Source: JANQOH01 sp965242575
GTDB lineage: Bacteria; Pseudomonadota; Alphaproteobacteria; UBA7887
NCBI GenBank assembly: GCA_965242575.1
Contig: OZ251461.1
Location: forward strand, 558,001 to 622,000
Direction of reading: 5' to 3'
DNA: 64,000 nucleotides
Shown: positions 35,348 to 44,633 of the stretch, piece after piece
Position numbering within the stretch: position 1 is the stretch's first letter
Layout of the letters: each line of letters opens with the position of its first letter
Made by a program: the position numbers and the translations under genes
Notes under the pieces: generated by a model
Told to the model about the DNA's origin: nothing
Databases searched by the model: none
What the model saw: only the letters and a program-made list of their open reading frames with translations

Positions 35348-36988
35348 CTACATGTTCGGGTAGTTCGGGCCGCCGCCGCCCTCCGGCGGGGTCCAGGCGA
35401 TGTTGTTCGCCGGGTCCTTGATGTCGCAGGTCTTGCAGTGCACGCAGTTCTGCGCGTTGATATGCAGGCGCGGGCCTCCTCCGTCGGCGTCGCGCAGGAT
35501 CTCGTAGACGCCCGCCGGGCAATAGAGCCGCTCCGGCGCGCCATAGACCGCGAGGGTCGTGTCGATCGCCGCCGCCGCGTCGGCGACCTTCAGATGCGCG
35601 GGCTGGTCCTCCTCATGGGCGACGCCGGAAAACGCGAGGTTGGTCAGCCGGTCGAAGGTCAACTCGCCGTCGGGCTTCGGATAGGCGATGGGCGGGCATT
35701 CCGCCGCCGGGCGGGTGGCCCCGCGGTCGCCGTCCGGCGGATGGCGCAAGGTCCACGGCGCGCGGCCGCGCAGGAGGATCTGGTCGATCCCGGCATGCAG
35801 CGCCCCGGCCCACAGCCCGCGGCGAAAGCCGGGGCGGAAGTTGCGCGCGCGGCGCAGCTCGTCCCACGCCCAGGATTCGCGGAACGCCGCCTCGTAGGCC
35901 GTGAGTTCGACGCCGCCGCCGGCACCGCCCGACAGCGCCTCCGCCGCCGCCTCGGCGGCGAGCATGCCCGACTTCATCGCCGTGTGCGTCCCCTTGATTT
36001 TGGGGACGTTGAGGGTCCCCGCCTCGCAGCCGACCAGCGCGCCGCCGGGGAAGGCGAGTTTCGGCAGGCATTGCAGGCCGCCCTCGTTGATCGCCCGCGC
36101 GCCGTAGGCGACGCGGCGCCCGCCGGCGAACGTATCGCGGACCTTCGGGTGGGTCTTGAAGCGCTGGAACTCCTCGTAGGGGCTGAGATGGGGGTTGGCG
36201 TAGTCGAGGCCGACGACGAAGCCGACGGCGACCAGTTTGTCGTCGAAATGGTAGAGGAACGAACCGCCATAGGTCCGCCCGTCCAGCGGCCAGCCGGCGG
36301 TGTGGACGACCAGGCCGGGACGGTGGCGTTCGGGCGCGACCTCCCACAGCTCCTTGAGGCCGATGCCGTAGGTCTGCGGCTCGGCGCCGGCGCGCAGGTC
36401 GAAACGCGCCATCGCCTCCTTGCCCAGGCTGCCGCGGCAGCCCTCGGCGAGCAGGACGATTCGGCCCAGCAGCTCGACTCCCGGCTGGTGGTTGGGGCCG
36501 GGTTCGCCGGAGCGCGTCACGCCCATGTCGCCGGTGGCGACGCCGCGCGCCGCCCCGGCCGAATCGGTGAGGATTTCCGTCGCCGCGAAGCCCGGGTAGA
36601 TCTCGACTCCCAGCGCCTCGGCCTCGCCGGCGAGCCAGCGGCAGAGCGCGCCGAGACTGACGACGTAGTTCCCCCGGTTGCGCATGGCCGGCGGCAGGAG
36701 CCAATGCGGGACCGCGAGGCCGCCTTTCTCCGACAGGAACAGGAACCGCTCCTCGGCGACGGCGGTCTCGACCGGCGCGCCGCGCTCGCGCCAGTCCGGG
36801 AGCAGTTCGTCGAGCGCGCGGGTCTCCAGCACCGCGCCCGAGAGGATGTGCGCGCCGACCTCCGACCCCTTCTCGACGACGCACACGCCGAGTTCCGGCG
36901 CGCGCTGCTTGAGTCGGATCGCCGCAGCCAGCCCGGCCGGGCCGGCCCCGACGACGACCGCGTCGTAGTCCATCGATTCGCGCGTCAT
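35348..36988 (-). CDS. Electron-transfer flavoprotein-ubiquinone oxidoreductase
   Basis: 546 residues. It takes electrons from ETF (fed by acyl-CoA dehydrogenases such as 23305-24510) to ubiquinone at the inner membrane. The FAD-binding start is YDAVVVGAGPAGLAAAIRL; GAHILSGAVLE, GCEAGTLNVPKIKGTHTAMK and GMLAAEAAAE are family stretches. The C-terminal 4Fe-4S ligands are in LYCPAGVYE and NAQNCVHCKTCDIKDP. Start is at 36988, with MDYDAV at 36973 as an alternative. Confidence 0.95.
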   Translation of the reverse strand: MTRESMDYDAVVVGAGPAGLAAAIRLKQRAPELGVCVVEKGSEVGAHILSGAVLETRALDELLPDWRERGAPVETAVAEERFLFLSEKGGLAVPHWLLPPAMRNRGNYVVSLGALCRWLAGEAEALGVEIYPGFAATEILTDSAGAARGVATGDMGVTRSGEPGPNHQPGVELLGRIVLLAEGCRGSLGKEAMARFDLRAGAEPQTYGIGLKELWEVAPERHRPGLVVHTAGWPLDGRTYGGSFLYHFDDKLVAVGFVVGLDYANPHLSPYEEFQRFKTHPKVRDTFAGGRRVAYGARAINEGGLQCLPKLAFPGGALVGCEAGTLNVPKIKGTHTAMKSGMLAAEAAAEALSGGAGGGVELTAYEAAFRESWAWDELRRARNFRPGFRRGLWAGALHAGIDQILLRGRAPWTLRHPPDGDRGATRPAAECPPIAYPKPDGELTFDRLTNLAFSGVAHEEDQPAHLKVADAAAAIDTTLAVYGAPERLYCPAGVYEILRDADGGGPRLHINAQNCVHCKTCDIKDPANNIAWTPPEGGGGPNYPNM

Positions 36989-37084
36989 AGACTCTCGTTC
37001 CGTCCCGCTGCCCGTCCGCTATGCTGGCGGCCGGAGATTACGCGGCGCCCCGGCGGCGCGCCAGCACGGAAAGGAAGCCCGGCC

Positions 37085-37897
37085 ATGCCCGCGACCGAAG
37101 GGATTGCCCGCGCCAACGGGATCGACATCGCCTACCGCATCGAGGGGCCGGAGGACGCGCCGGTCCTCACCTTCTCCAACAGCCTCGCCTCCAATTGGGG
37201 CATGTGGGACGACCAGGCGGCGGCGTTCGCCGGCGCGTGGCGGGTGCTGCGCTACGACACGCGCGGCCACGGGCGCACCGAGGCGCCGCCCGGCCCCTAC
37301 GACATGGCGACGCTGGCCGCCGACGTCGCCGCGCTGTGGGACTCGCTCGGCGTCGAGAAGAGCGCCTTCTGCGGCTGCTCGATGGGCGGCATGACCGGCC
37401 AGCACCTCGGAATCCACGACGGCGGCCGGCTGACCGCGCTGGCGCTCTGCAACACGGTGGCGGAATGGCCGGCGGGCGCCGAGGCGATGTGGGCCGAGCG
37501 CATCGCCGGGGCGCGCGCCAACGGAATGGCGGCGGCGGTCGACGCCACCCTCGCGCGCTGGTTCACCCAGGGCTACCGCGACTCCGGCGGGCCGGCGCTG
37601 GCGCGCATCGGCGACATGATCCGGACGACGCCGGTCGAGGGCTTCGCCGGCTGCTGCCGCGCCATAAGCCGGATCGACTATCTCGGCCGGGTCGCCGAAA
37701 TCTCCGTTCCGGTGTTGCTGGTCGCCGGCGCCGAGGACCCCGCCACCCCGGTCGCCGCGCATCGCGCCATCCACGAACGCATCCCCGGCTCCGAACTGGT
37801 GGTGATCGAGAACGCCGCGCACCTCGCCAACGCGGAGCGGCCGGCGGAGTTCAACCGGGCGCTGGAGGCGTTTCTGGCGCGCCGGGCGCGCGCGTGA
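37085..37897 (+). CDS. pcaD: 3-oxoadipate enol-lactonase
   Basis: 270-residue alpha/beta hydrolase. PcaD hydrolyses 3-oxoadipate enol-lactone in the beta-ketoadipate pathway. The nucleophile elbow is GCSMGGM (Ser99) with Cys where most family members have Leu. RYDTRGHGRTEAPPGPYDM, the acid AGAEDPATP and the His in ENAAHLAN complete the triad. The exported dioxygenase at 21108 is the only other aromatic-ring gene here, so the rest of the pathway lies elsewhere. The 3' end overlaps hisN by 47 bases. Confidence 0.85.
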   Translation: MPATEGIARANGIDIAYRIEGPEDAPVLTFSNSLASNWGMWDDQAAAFAGAWRVLRYDTRGHGRTEAPPGPYDMATLAADVAALWDSLGVEKSAFCGCSMGGMTGQHLGIHDGGRLTALALCNTVAEWPAGAEAMWAERIAGARANGMAAAVDATLARWFTQGYRDSGGPALARIGDMIRTTPVEGFAGCCRAISRIDYLGRVAEISVPVLLVAGAEDPATPVAAHRAIHERIPGSELVVIENAAHLANAERPAEFNRALEAFLARRARA

Positions 37898-38690
37898 GCG
37901 GCGGCGCGGCGCCGGCGAGCAGCGGCGCGATCTCGTCGTACACGCGGCGGTCGCCGCAGGCGACGATTCGCTCCGCTCCGTAGGCCGGGCCGCCGTCCCA
38001 CGCCGCGATGACGCCGCCGGACGCGGCGACCAGCGGCTCCAGCGCGCAGACGTCCCAGGGCTTCAGGTCGGCCTCGACGACGAGGTCGAGGCGGCCGGCC
38101 GCCAGCATCGCGTAGGCGTAGCAATTGCCGCCCAGCTGGACGGCGGCGGCGCGTTCGCGAACCCGCGCCCAGACCGCGGCCTCGGCGGCGGTCCGGAACA
38201 TGGCGGGGTCGGTCGCCGCCGCCACCGCCGCGTCGAGGCCGGAACAGGGCCGCGCGGCGATCGGCGCGCCGTTCAGCGCCGCCCCCTCCGGCGAGCCGGC
38301 GAAGCGCTCGCCCAGGATCGGCTGGTCGACGATCCCCAGCACCGGGCGGCCCTCGAAGGCCAGTCCGACCAGCGCGCCGAACAGCGGGAAGCCGGCGACG
38401 AAGGCGCGGGTGCCGTCGATGGGGTCGAGCACCCAGCGCCACGGCGCTTCGGGGCGTTCGGCGCCGCCTTCCTCGCCGAGGATTCCGTGGCCGGGGTAGC
38501 GCTCGGCGATGAGCGCGCGCATCGCCGCCTCGGCCTCGCGGTCGGCGGCGGTGACGGGCTGCGCGCGCGGCGCGGCGGTGGCCTTGTGGCCAATGACGCC
38601 GGGGCGGCGGAAATAGCGGCGGACGACCGCCCCGGCGGCGTCGGCGAGCGCGTGGGCGAAGGCGAGCAGCTCCCCCGTGTCCGGGGTCAT
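37851..38690 (-). CDS. hisN: Histidinol-phosphatase, inositol-monophosphatase family
   Basis: 279 residues. Mg-dependent phosphatase motifs are ILGEEGG (Glu73/74), WVLDPIDGTRAF (Asp89, Asp92) and the C-terminal KPWDVCALEPLV. The form fits the HisN-type histidinol-phosphatase of alphaproteobacteria, though other phosphomonoester substrates are possible. The ATG at 38690 overlaps the stop of a 27-codon ORF (ATGA). Its 3' 47 bases overlap pcaD tail-to-tail. Confidence 0.85.
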   Translation of the reverse strand: MTPDTGELLAFAHALADAAGAVVRRYFRRPGVIGHKATAAPRAQPVTAADREAEAAMRALIAERYPGHGILGEEGGAERPEAPWRWVLDPIDGTRAFVAGFPLFGALVGLAFEGRPVLGIVDQPILGERFAGSPEGAALNGAPIAARPCSGLDAAVAAATDPAMFRTAAEAAVWARVRERAAAVQLGGNCYAYAMLAAGRLDLVVEADLKPWDVCALEPLVAASGGVIAAWDGGPAYGAERIVACGDRRVYDEIAPLLAGAAPPLTRAPGAPETPPAPG

Positions 38691-38770
38691 CCGCCGCCGT
38701 CCTCCAGCGCCGTGAAACGGCGGACCGCGGCGGCGGCCAGCAGCGCGGCGGCGCACAGGACGCGGATCAT
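38687..38770 (-). CDS. 27-residue hydrophobic small ORF coupled to hisN
   Basis: ATG 38770 follows GGGAGGAG with a 5-base spacer, an excellent ribosome site and better than that of hisN. The peptide is MIRVLCAAALLAAAAVRRFT, then a short acidic/Gly tail: one hydrophobic helix followed by a charged end. The TGA overlaps the hisN ATG (ATGA), so translation of hisN is probably coupled to it. It may be a small membrane protein or simply a coupling leader. Confidence 0.55.
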   Translation of the reverse strand: MIRVLCAAALLAAAAVRRFTALEDGGG

Positions 38771-38876
38771 CGGCTCCTCCCGTTGCGCTGGACTCGACGG
38801 CCCGCGCCCGTTATGCTACGCGGGTTCCCTGGCCCGGCGCATTGGCGGCGGCGCATCCGCGGAGGCGGGATTGTAA

Positions 38877-39836
38877 ATGAGCTGGAGCGTCGCATACACG
38901 AACGATTTCGGCGGCTGGTGGGCCATGCTGCCCGAGAAGACGCAGGACGACCTCGCGGCGGCGGTCGGCCTGCTGAAGGAGCGCGGCCCCGGCTTGGCGC
39001 CCCCCCACGCGTTCGAAACGCGGGAGTCCCGCCATCGGCGCATGCGCGAACTCCGCGCGCGGAGCAGCGGCGCGCCGATCCGCGTCCTGCATGCGTTCGA
39101 CTCGCGAGATTCGGCGATTTTGCTGATCGGGACCGCCGAGAACGGAGGCGACGGGTCCTTCGCGGGGCTCTTGCAGTGGGCCGACGCCCTATACGACAGC
39201 CACCTGGGGGGAGCCGATAGATCCGGGATCGAAACGATGGGCGAACGGCGCGATTTCGACGATCTTTTATCGAAAATTTCACCTCAACGCTGCGAACGCA
39301 TCGCCTGGAAGAAGCGCGCGCTGCTGTCCCCGGGATCGGCGTCCGCCGCCGAACCGGATCCGGCGGCGGACGCGGAGAACGCGCAATTCCCCGATAATTT
39401 CGACGATTTGGAGCGATGGTTCGCAGAGCATCTATCCGGCGGCAAGGTGCGCCTGCTGCGGCGCGCCGTTCGGGCGGCGAAAAAGTCGCCCTTCAAGAAC
39501 CCCCGCCTCGCCTACCGCGCCCTGTCTATATTGCATGATTATTATGTACCCATGCGCATCGAAGGCGGAAAGGCGAGAAAGGACGAATACGATAAAGCAT
39601 TGCGCGCCGCGAACCTGACCGAGGCCGCGACGTTCGCGGGAACCAGATCGGGCGAATACGGAGACACATATTTCGTAAACCACGGCGGACGAAAAAGAGA
39701 ATTGGTCCGGCATTTGAAAGGCGGCAATTCCCGCGATCCGCGATACGGATTCCGCCTCTACTTTTTCTGGGACGACGACGACCGGGAGGTCGTGGTGGGC
39801 TCCCTGCCCAACCATCTGACGACGAGGATCAGCTGA
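38877..39836 (+). CDS. Composite protein: Gp49/HigB-like toxin domain + HigA-like stub + novel C-terminal domain
   Basis: 319 residues in one uninterrupted frame. Residues 1-110 match the phage Gp49/HigB (RelE-type) toxin pattern: WSVAYTNDFGGWWAMLPEKT, SRHRRMRELRARSSGAPIRV, LHAFDSRDSAILLIG, LYDSHL. Residues about 120-150 (RRDFDDLLSKISPQRCER) resemble the N-terminus of a HigA antitoxin but lack its HTH. Residues 170-319 form a separate domain (NPRLAYRALSILHDYYVPMR, GDTYFVNHGGRKRELV, YGFRLYFFWDDDD, VVVGSLPNHL). The 3' half is AT-rich (27 G/C of 60 bases at 39661-39720), suggesting import. No separate antitoxin gene is adjacent. Confidence 0.7.
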   Translation: MSWSVAYTNDFGGWWAMLPEKTQDDLAAAVGLLKERGPGLAPPHAFETRESRHRRMRELRARSSGAPIRVLHAFDSRDSAILLIGTAENGGDGSFAGLLQWADALYDSHLGGADRSGIETMGERRDFDDLLSKISPQRCERIAWKKRALLSPGSASAAEPDPAADAENAQFPDNFDDLERWFAEHLSGGKVRLLRRAVRAAKKSPFKNPRLAYRALSILHDYYVPMRIEGGKARKDEYDKALRAANLTEAATFAGTRSGEYGDTYFVNHGGRKRELVRHLKGGNSRDPRYGFRLYFFWDDDDREVVVGSLPNHLTTRIS

Positions 39837-39936
39837 GGCGGCGCGTATCGGACGGGATCGGGGCGAGGCCGTTTGGCCCCGGCGGCGCGAACCCCTAGGA
39901 TGCGCGCCGCCGTTCCCCGTCCGAGGAGTCCCGCCG

Positions 39937-41046
<1,110 letters not shown>

Positions 41047-41164
41047 CGGCGCCGCCGGACGCGCGCACGGGCCGGAACCGCCGGAGCGCCGCCCCGCCCC
41101 CGGAGCGCGCCTGCCCGATGTGCGCCGCCGCGCCCGAAGCGCCGGCGAGCGTCTCCTCCGCCCG

Positions 41165-42130
41165 TCAGCGGCCCGCCGGAGGCCGCGGCAGGTCCAGCCC
41201 CACCCCCTCCAGCGCGCCGAACCATTCGGCGAGCCGCGCGCGGTCGGCCGCCGGCAGCGGCGGGCGCAGGATCGACGCCACGTTCGCCTCCGCATGCGCC
41301 GCGTCGCCGGTCCCGAACAGCACCGTGTCGACGCCGGGTTCGTGGCGCGCGTAGCGGTAGGCGGCGTCGACGACGCTCTCCGCGCCGCCGCCGCGCACCA
41401 GGAAGTCGAGGGGCCGGCCGGTCGCGGCCAGCTCCCGGGGAACCTTCCCGGCGGCGGCGAGCGCGCGCATCGTCCGGGCGAGATAGGCGGCGTCGCTGAA
41501 GATCGCCCGCACCGCGAACATGACGATAGTCCCCACGCCCTGCGCCCGCGCAGCGGGGAACACCCGCCGCCGCGCGTTCTGGTTCATCATGTGGAAGGCG
41601 CACATCGCCGCGTCCCACGAATCGTCCGCCAGGGCGCGGGCGAGCATGTCGTGGCGCGGGTCCCGCGGCCCCGTCTCGGTAATGCCGATATGGGCGATCT
41701 TGCCGGCCTCGCGGGCCCGTTCGAGCATCGGACGCAGCCGGTCGCGGGCGGCCGCGTAATCGCCGGGCGCCACCGCGTGCAGCATGTAGAGGTCGATGCG
41801 ATCCACGCCGAGGCGCTTCAACGATCCGTCGACGCCGGCCGCGATTTCCGCCGGAGTCCGCGCCGCCCCGCCCCGCCGGACCCGCGCCTTCGTCGCGACG
41901 ACCGCGCTGTCGCGCCCCGCCCCGCGCAGCGCCTCGCCGACGATCTCCTCGGTGCCGTAGGCCTCCGCCGTGTCGAGGAAGTTCACGCCGAGATCGAGGG
42001 CGCGGCGGACGACGGCGACCGACTCGGCGCGCGTCTTGCCGGCGGCGAGACCCAGGCGGCTGCTTCCGCCGCAGCCGAGCCCGGCCACCGAGACCTCGAG
42101 GCCGGTTCGGCCGAGCGTTGTGTACTCCAC
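41165..42130 (-). CDS. Aldo/keto reductase
   Basis: 321 residues. NADPH-dependent TIM-barrel oxidoreductase with MEYTTLGRTGLEVSVAGLGC, the catalytic FLDTAEAYGTEE (Asp, Tyr), ATKARVRR (Lys) and DLYMLHAVAP (His). VVDAAYRYARHEPGVDTVLFGTG near the C-terminus is the usual cofactor-binding region. It begins 15 bases after the mgtE remnant stop on the same strand. The substrate is not assignable. Confidence 0.88.
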   Translation of the reverse strand: MEYTTLGRTGLEVSVAGLGCGGSSRLGLAAGKTRAESVAVVRRALDLGVNFLDTAEAYGTEEIVGEALRGAGRDSAVVATKARVRRGGAARTPAEIAAGVDGSLKRLGVDRIDLYMLHAVAPGDYAAARDRLRPMLERAREAGKIAHIGITETGPRDPRHDMLARALADDSWDAAMCAFHMMNQNARRRVFPAARAQGVGTIVMFAVRAIFSDAAYLARTMRALAAAGKVPRELAATGRPLDFLVRGGGAESVVDAAYRYARHEPGVDTVLFGTGDAAHAEANVASILRPPLPAADRARLAEWFGALEGVGLDLPRPPAGR

Positions 42131-42145
42131 CCGCGCGCTCCCACG

Positions 42146-42604
42146 TCAGAGGACGATGGCCCTGGCCAGCGCCAGGAAGGCGAAGAAGCCCACCGCGTCG
42201 GTGACGGTGGTGAGCGGCGCCCCCGCCGAGACCGCCGGGTCGACCCCGGCGCGCGCCAGCGCCGGCGGGATCGGCACGCCCGACGCGCCGGCCACCGGCA
42301 GGTTGACGACGATGGCGAGTCCGATCGCCGCGCCGATGAGCGGGTCGCCGAACCACAGCGCCGCCCCCGCGCCCGTCACCGCCGCGAAGAGCCCCCCGTT
42401 TATCGACGCGACGGCGCATTCCTTCCGCACCATGCGCGCGGCGTTCACCGCCGTCAGCTCCCTGGTCGCCAGCGCGCGCGCCGCCACGGTGAGCGTCTGC
42501 GCGCCCGCATTGCCGCCCATCGACGCGACGATGGGCATCGGCGCCGCCAGCGCCACCGCCTGTTCGATGGTGTCGGCGAAGATGGCGATGGTGAGCGACG
42601 CCCG
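42146..42604 (-). pseudogene. 5'-truncated mgtE-type divalent-cation transporter
   Basis: The frame from about 42604 to 42146 reads as the last membrane segments of an MgtE transporter: TIAIFADTIEQAVALAAPMP, ASMGGNAGAQTLTV, NLPVAGASGVPIPP and the terminal LTTVTDAVGFFAFLALA. The N-domain, CBS domains and first helix are missing. Upstream there is no ATG, and the frame closes with a TAG at the edge of tRNA-Leu. The only start, GTG 42556, falls inside the family's conserved core. A recombination at the tRNA 3' end probably removed the front of the gene. Confidence 0.65.
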
Positions 42605-42712
42605 CGCCGCGTCGGGCGCGGGCGGGTCGAATCCGGTGTCGTCGCCGCCATCCGCCGGCCCTCGCCGCGCGTTCGCGCCGCGCGCCGGCGGCGGTTCGCC
42701 TCGCTACTCGGT

Positions 42713-42799
42713 TGGTGCGGTCGAGAAGACTCGAACTTCCACGGGGTTGCCCCCACAGCGACCTCAACGCTGCGCGTCTACCAGTTCCGCCACGACCGC
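42713..42799 (-). tRNA. tRNA-Leu (anticodon GAG)
   Basis: 87 bases with encoded CCA (42715-42713). The acceptor GCGGTCG/CGACCGC pairs over seven bases, with discriminator A. The anticodon stem CAGCG/CGCTG encloses TTGAGGT, anticodon GAG. A long variable arm (TGGGGGCAACCCC) marks a class II tRNA, as expected for leucine. The truncated mgtE begins just past its 3' end. Confidence 0.95.
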
Positions 42800-42858
42800 G
42801 CCGCCCCGGCTGTTAGCAAACCCCGCGCGCCGGCGCAACCCGTGCTAGCCTCTCGACC

Positions 42859-43506
42859 ATGACCGCCGTCGAATGGCGCATATCCGAGGCCCCCGTCGCC
42901 TATCCCGCCGCGGTGGCGGAGATGGAGGCGCGGGTCGCCGACATCCGCGCCGGGCGCGCGCGCGAGCGCGTGTGGCTGCTCGAACACCCGCCGCTCTACA
43001 CGCGCGGCGCCAGCGCCCGCCCCGACGAACTGATCGACGCCGGCGGCCTGCCGGTGTTCGCGACCGGGCGCGGCGGGCGCTACACCTATCACGGCCCCGG
43101 CCAGCGAATCGCCTACGTCATGCTCGACCTGAAGGCCCCCGGCCGCCGCGCCGACGCCCGGCGCTTCGTGCGCGACCTGGAGGACTGGCTGATCGCGGCG
43201 CTCGGCGACCTCGGCGCGCGCGCCTTCCGCCGCGAGGGCCGGGTGGGCGTGTGGACCGCCGCCGGCGGCCGCGAGGCCAAGATCGCCGCGTTGGGAATCC
43301 GCCTGCGCCGCTGGGTGAGCTATCACGGCGTGTCGGTCAACGTGGAGCCGGACCTGTCGCGTTACGCCGGCATCGTCCCCTGCGGCGTCCGCGACCGCGG
43401 CGTCACATCCCTCGTCGAACTCGGCCTGCCCGTCGCGACGACAGACCTGGATTCCGCGCTGCGCACCCGCTTCGCGGAGCGCTTCGGCCCCGTCGCGTCC
43501 GTGTAA
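42859..43506 (+). CDS. lipB: Octanoyltransferase, lipoate biosynthesis
   Basis: 215 residues. LipB moves octanoyl from acyl carrier protein to lipoyl domains. Signatures are LLEHPPLYTRGASARPDEL, GRGGRYTYHGPGQRIAYVMLDL, the catalytic lysine in EAKIAALGIRL and the acyl-carrying cysteine in GIVPCGVRDRGVTSL. ATG 42859 gives the standard length and lies 59 bases beyond the divergent tRNA-Leu. Confidence 0.95.
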   Translation: MTAVEWRISEAPVAYPAAVAEMEARVADIRAGRARERVWLLEHPPLYTRGASARPDELIDAGGLPVFATGRGGRYTYHGPGQRIAYVMLDLKAPGRRADARRFVRDLEDWLIAALGDLGARAFRREGRVGVWTAAGGREAKIAALGIRLRRWVSYHGVSVNVEPDLSRYAGIVPCGVRDRGVTSLVELGLPVATTDLDSALRTRFAERFGPVASV

Positions 43507-43533
43507 CGTCGCGCCCGCGCAACCCGGCGGGTT

Positions 43534-43818
43534 TCAACGGCCGGGCGGGTCCTCCCGCCGCGCCGGCCATTCCCCCGCCAGCACTTCGAACCGCGCCTCG
43601 ACGCGAGTCAGCCGCTCGCGGATGTCCGCTTGGCCGGCCCTCAATTCGCGGGTTTCCGCCTGCACCCGATCAATCGCGCCGAGGACCGCCGCGCCGACCG
43701 CCAGCACCGATACGATCACGCCAAGGAAACCGATAGCCACGCCAATGGCGGGCCCCAAGTCGCGCCAACGGACGCGGCTTCCCGATCTTCCGTTCGCCGT
43801 CCCGACCTCGACCGCCAT
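43534..43818 (-). CDS. Small membrane-anchored coiled-coil protein (paralogue A)
   Basis: 94 residues. A basic N-terminus with RVRWRDLGPAIG leads into one transmembrane helix (GVAIGFLGVIVSVLAVGAAV) and then a coiled coil ending AGQADIRERLTRVEARFEVL. It is clearly paralogous to 55313-55654: FLGVIVS, LAVG and IRERLTRVEA are shared, the last in AGQ-[DE]-IRERLTRVEA. Function unknown. The order TM then coiled coil resembles small bitopic scaffolding proteins, but no family name is claimed. It lies about 700 bases from tRNA-Leu. Confidence 0.72.
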   Translation of the reverse strand: MAVEVGTANGRSGSRVRWRDLGPAIGVAIGFLGVIVSVLAVGAAVLGAIDRVQAETRELRAGQADIRERLTRVEARFEVLAGEWPARREDPPGR

Positions 43819-43892
43819 GCCGGTTCTCCTGCGATGCCGCCGCGCCGCTACTCTCGCACGAAAGGCCGCCGCCGGGCAACCGCCGCGCGCCG

Positions 43893-44504
43893 TCAGCCGG
43901 CCCGCTCCAGACGCCGGGCCAGGAAGTCCAGCCTGTCCTGCCCCCAGAACAATTCGCCGTCGACGATCCAGATCGGCGAACCGAACACGTCCTTCTCGAC
44001 GGCCTCCTCGGTGTTGCGCGCGAACGCCGCCGCGACCGCCTCGCTTTCGGCCTCCGCGGCCAGCGCGCGCCCGTCCAGCCCGCAGGAGTCGGCGATCGCC
44101 GCCAGCGTCTCCGGGTCGGCGATGTCGCGCTCCTCCCGCCAGCACGCCGCGAGGCAGCCGTCGGCCAGCGCCATCGTCCGCGCCCGGTCCGCGCCCGCCA
44201 GCTGCGCCGCGATCAGCGTCTTGCCGGCGCGGGTCGGGTCGACCGGGAAGTGCGCCGGATGCAGGTTGAGCGGCATGTCCAGGAACGCCCGCCAGCGCGC
44301 CAGTTCGCGCAGCCGGTTCGCCTGCACCGGCTTCGGGCGCTGTCCCACCGGCTTGGTCCCGTTGCGCGCGAACACCGACATGATGTCGAACGGCTTGTAG
44401 GTCGCTTCCGCGCCGCAGCGCCGGACCAGTTCGGCGAAGCGCGGCCCCGCGAGATAGGTCCACGGCGACGACAGCGCGAGAAAATAGTCGATGGACACGC
44501 CCAT
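43893..44504 (-). CDS. 2-hydroxychromene-2-carboxylate isomerase-like (DsbA-fold) protein
   Basis: 203 residues. The kappa-class GST/HCCA isomerase fold is indicated by IDYFLALSSPWTYLAGPRF (Ser in place of the DsbA CxxC), YKPFDIMSVFARNGTKPV, PLNLHPAHFPVD and the C-terminal KDVFGSPIWIVDGELFWGQD. Such proteins isomerise naphthalene-pathway intermediates or use glutathione on unknown substrates. No naphthalene genes are present, so the true substrate is unknown. Confidence 0.85.
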   Translation of the reverse strand: MGVSIDYFLALSSPWTYLAGPRFAELVRRCGAEATYKPFDIMSVFARNGTKPVGQRPKPVQANRLRELARWRAFLDMPLNLHPAHFPVDPTRAGKTLIAAQLAGADRARTMALADGCLAACWREERDIADPETLAAIADSCGLDGRALAAEAESEAVAAAFARNTEEAVEKDVFGSPIWIVDGELFWGQDRLDFLARRLERAG

Positions 44505-44633
44505 CCTTCGGCCTCCCCCATGTTGCGCGCCGCTCCCCTATGCCGCGTTCCGGCCCCGCGCGCAACGCTGCCCCCGGCCGGACACGGGGACACGGGCGCC
44601 CGTATCCGCGGCTTCCGGCATCGACCCCCGGCC

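Noticed and set aside
42454..42756. 100-codon minus-strand frame containing part of tRNA-Leu
   Set aside because: It is a different frame from the MgtE remnant, reads into the tRNA, and is Arg/Ser/Pro-rich with no motif.
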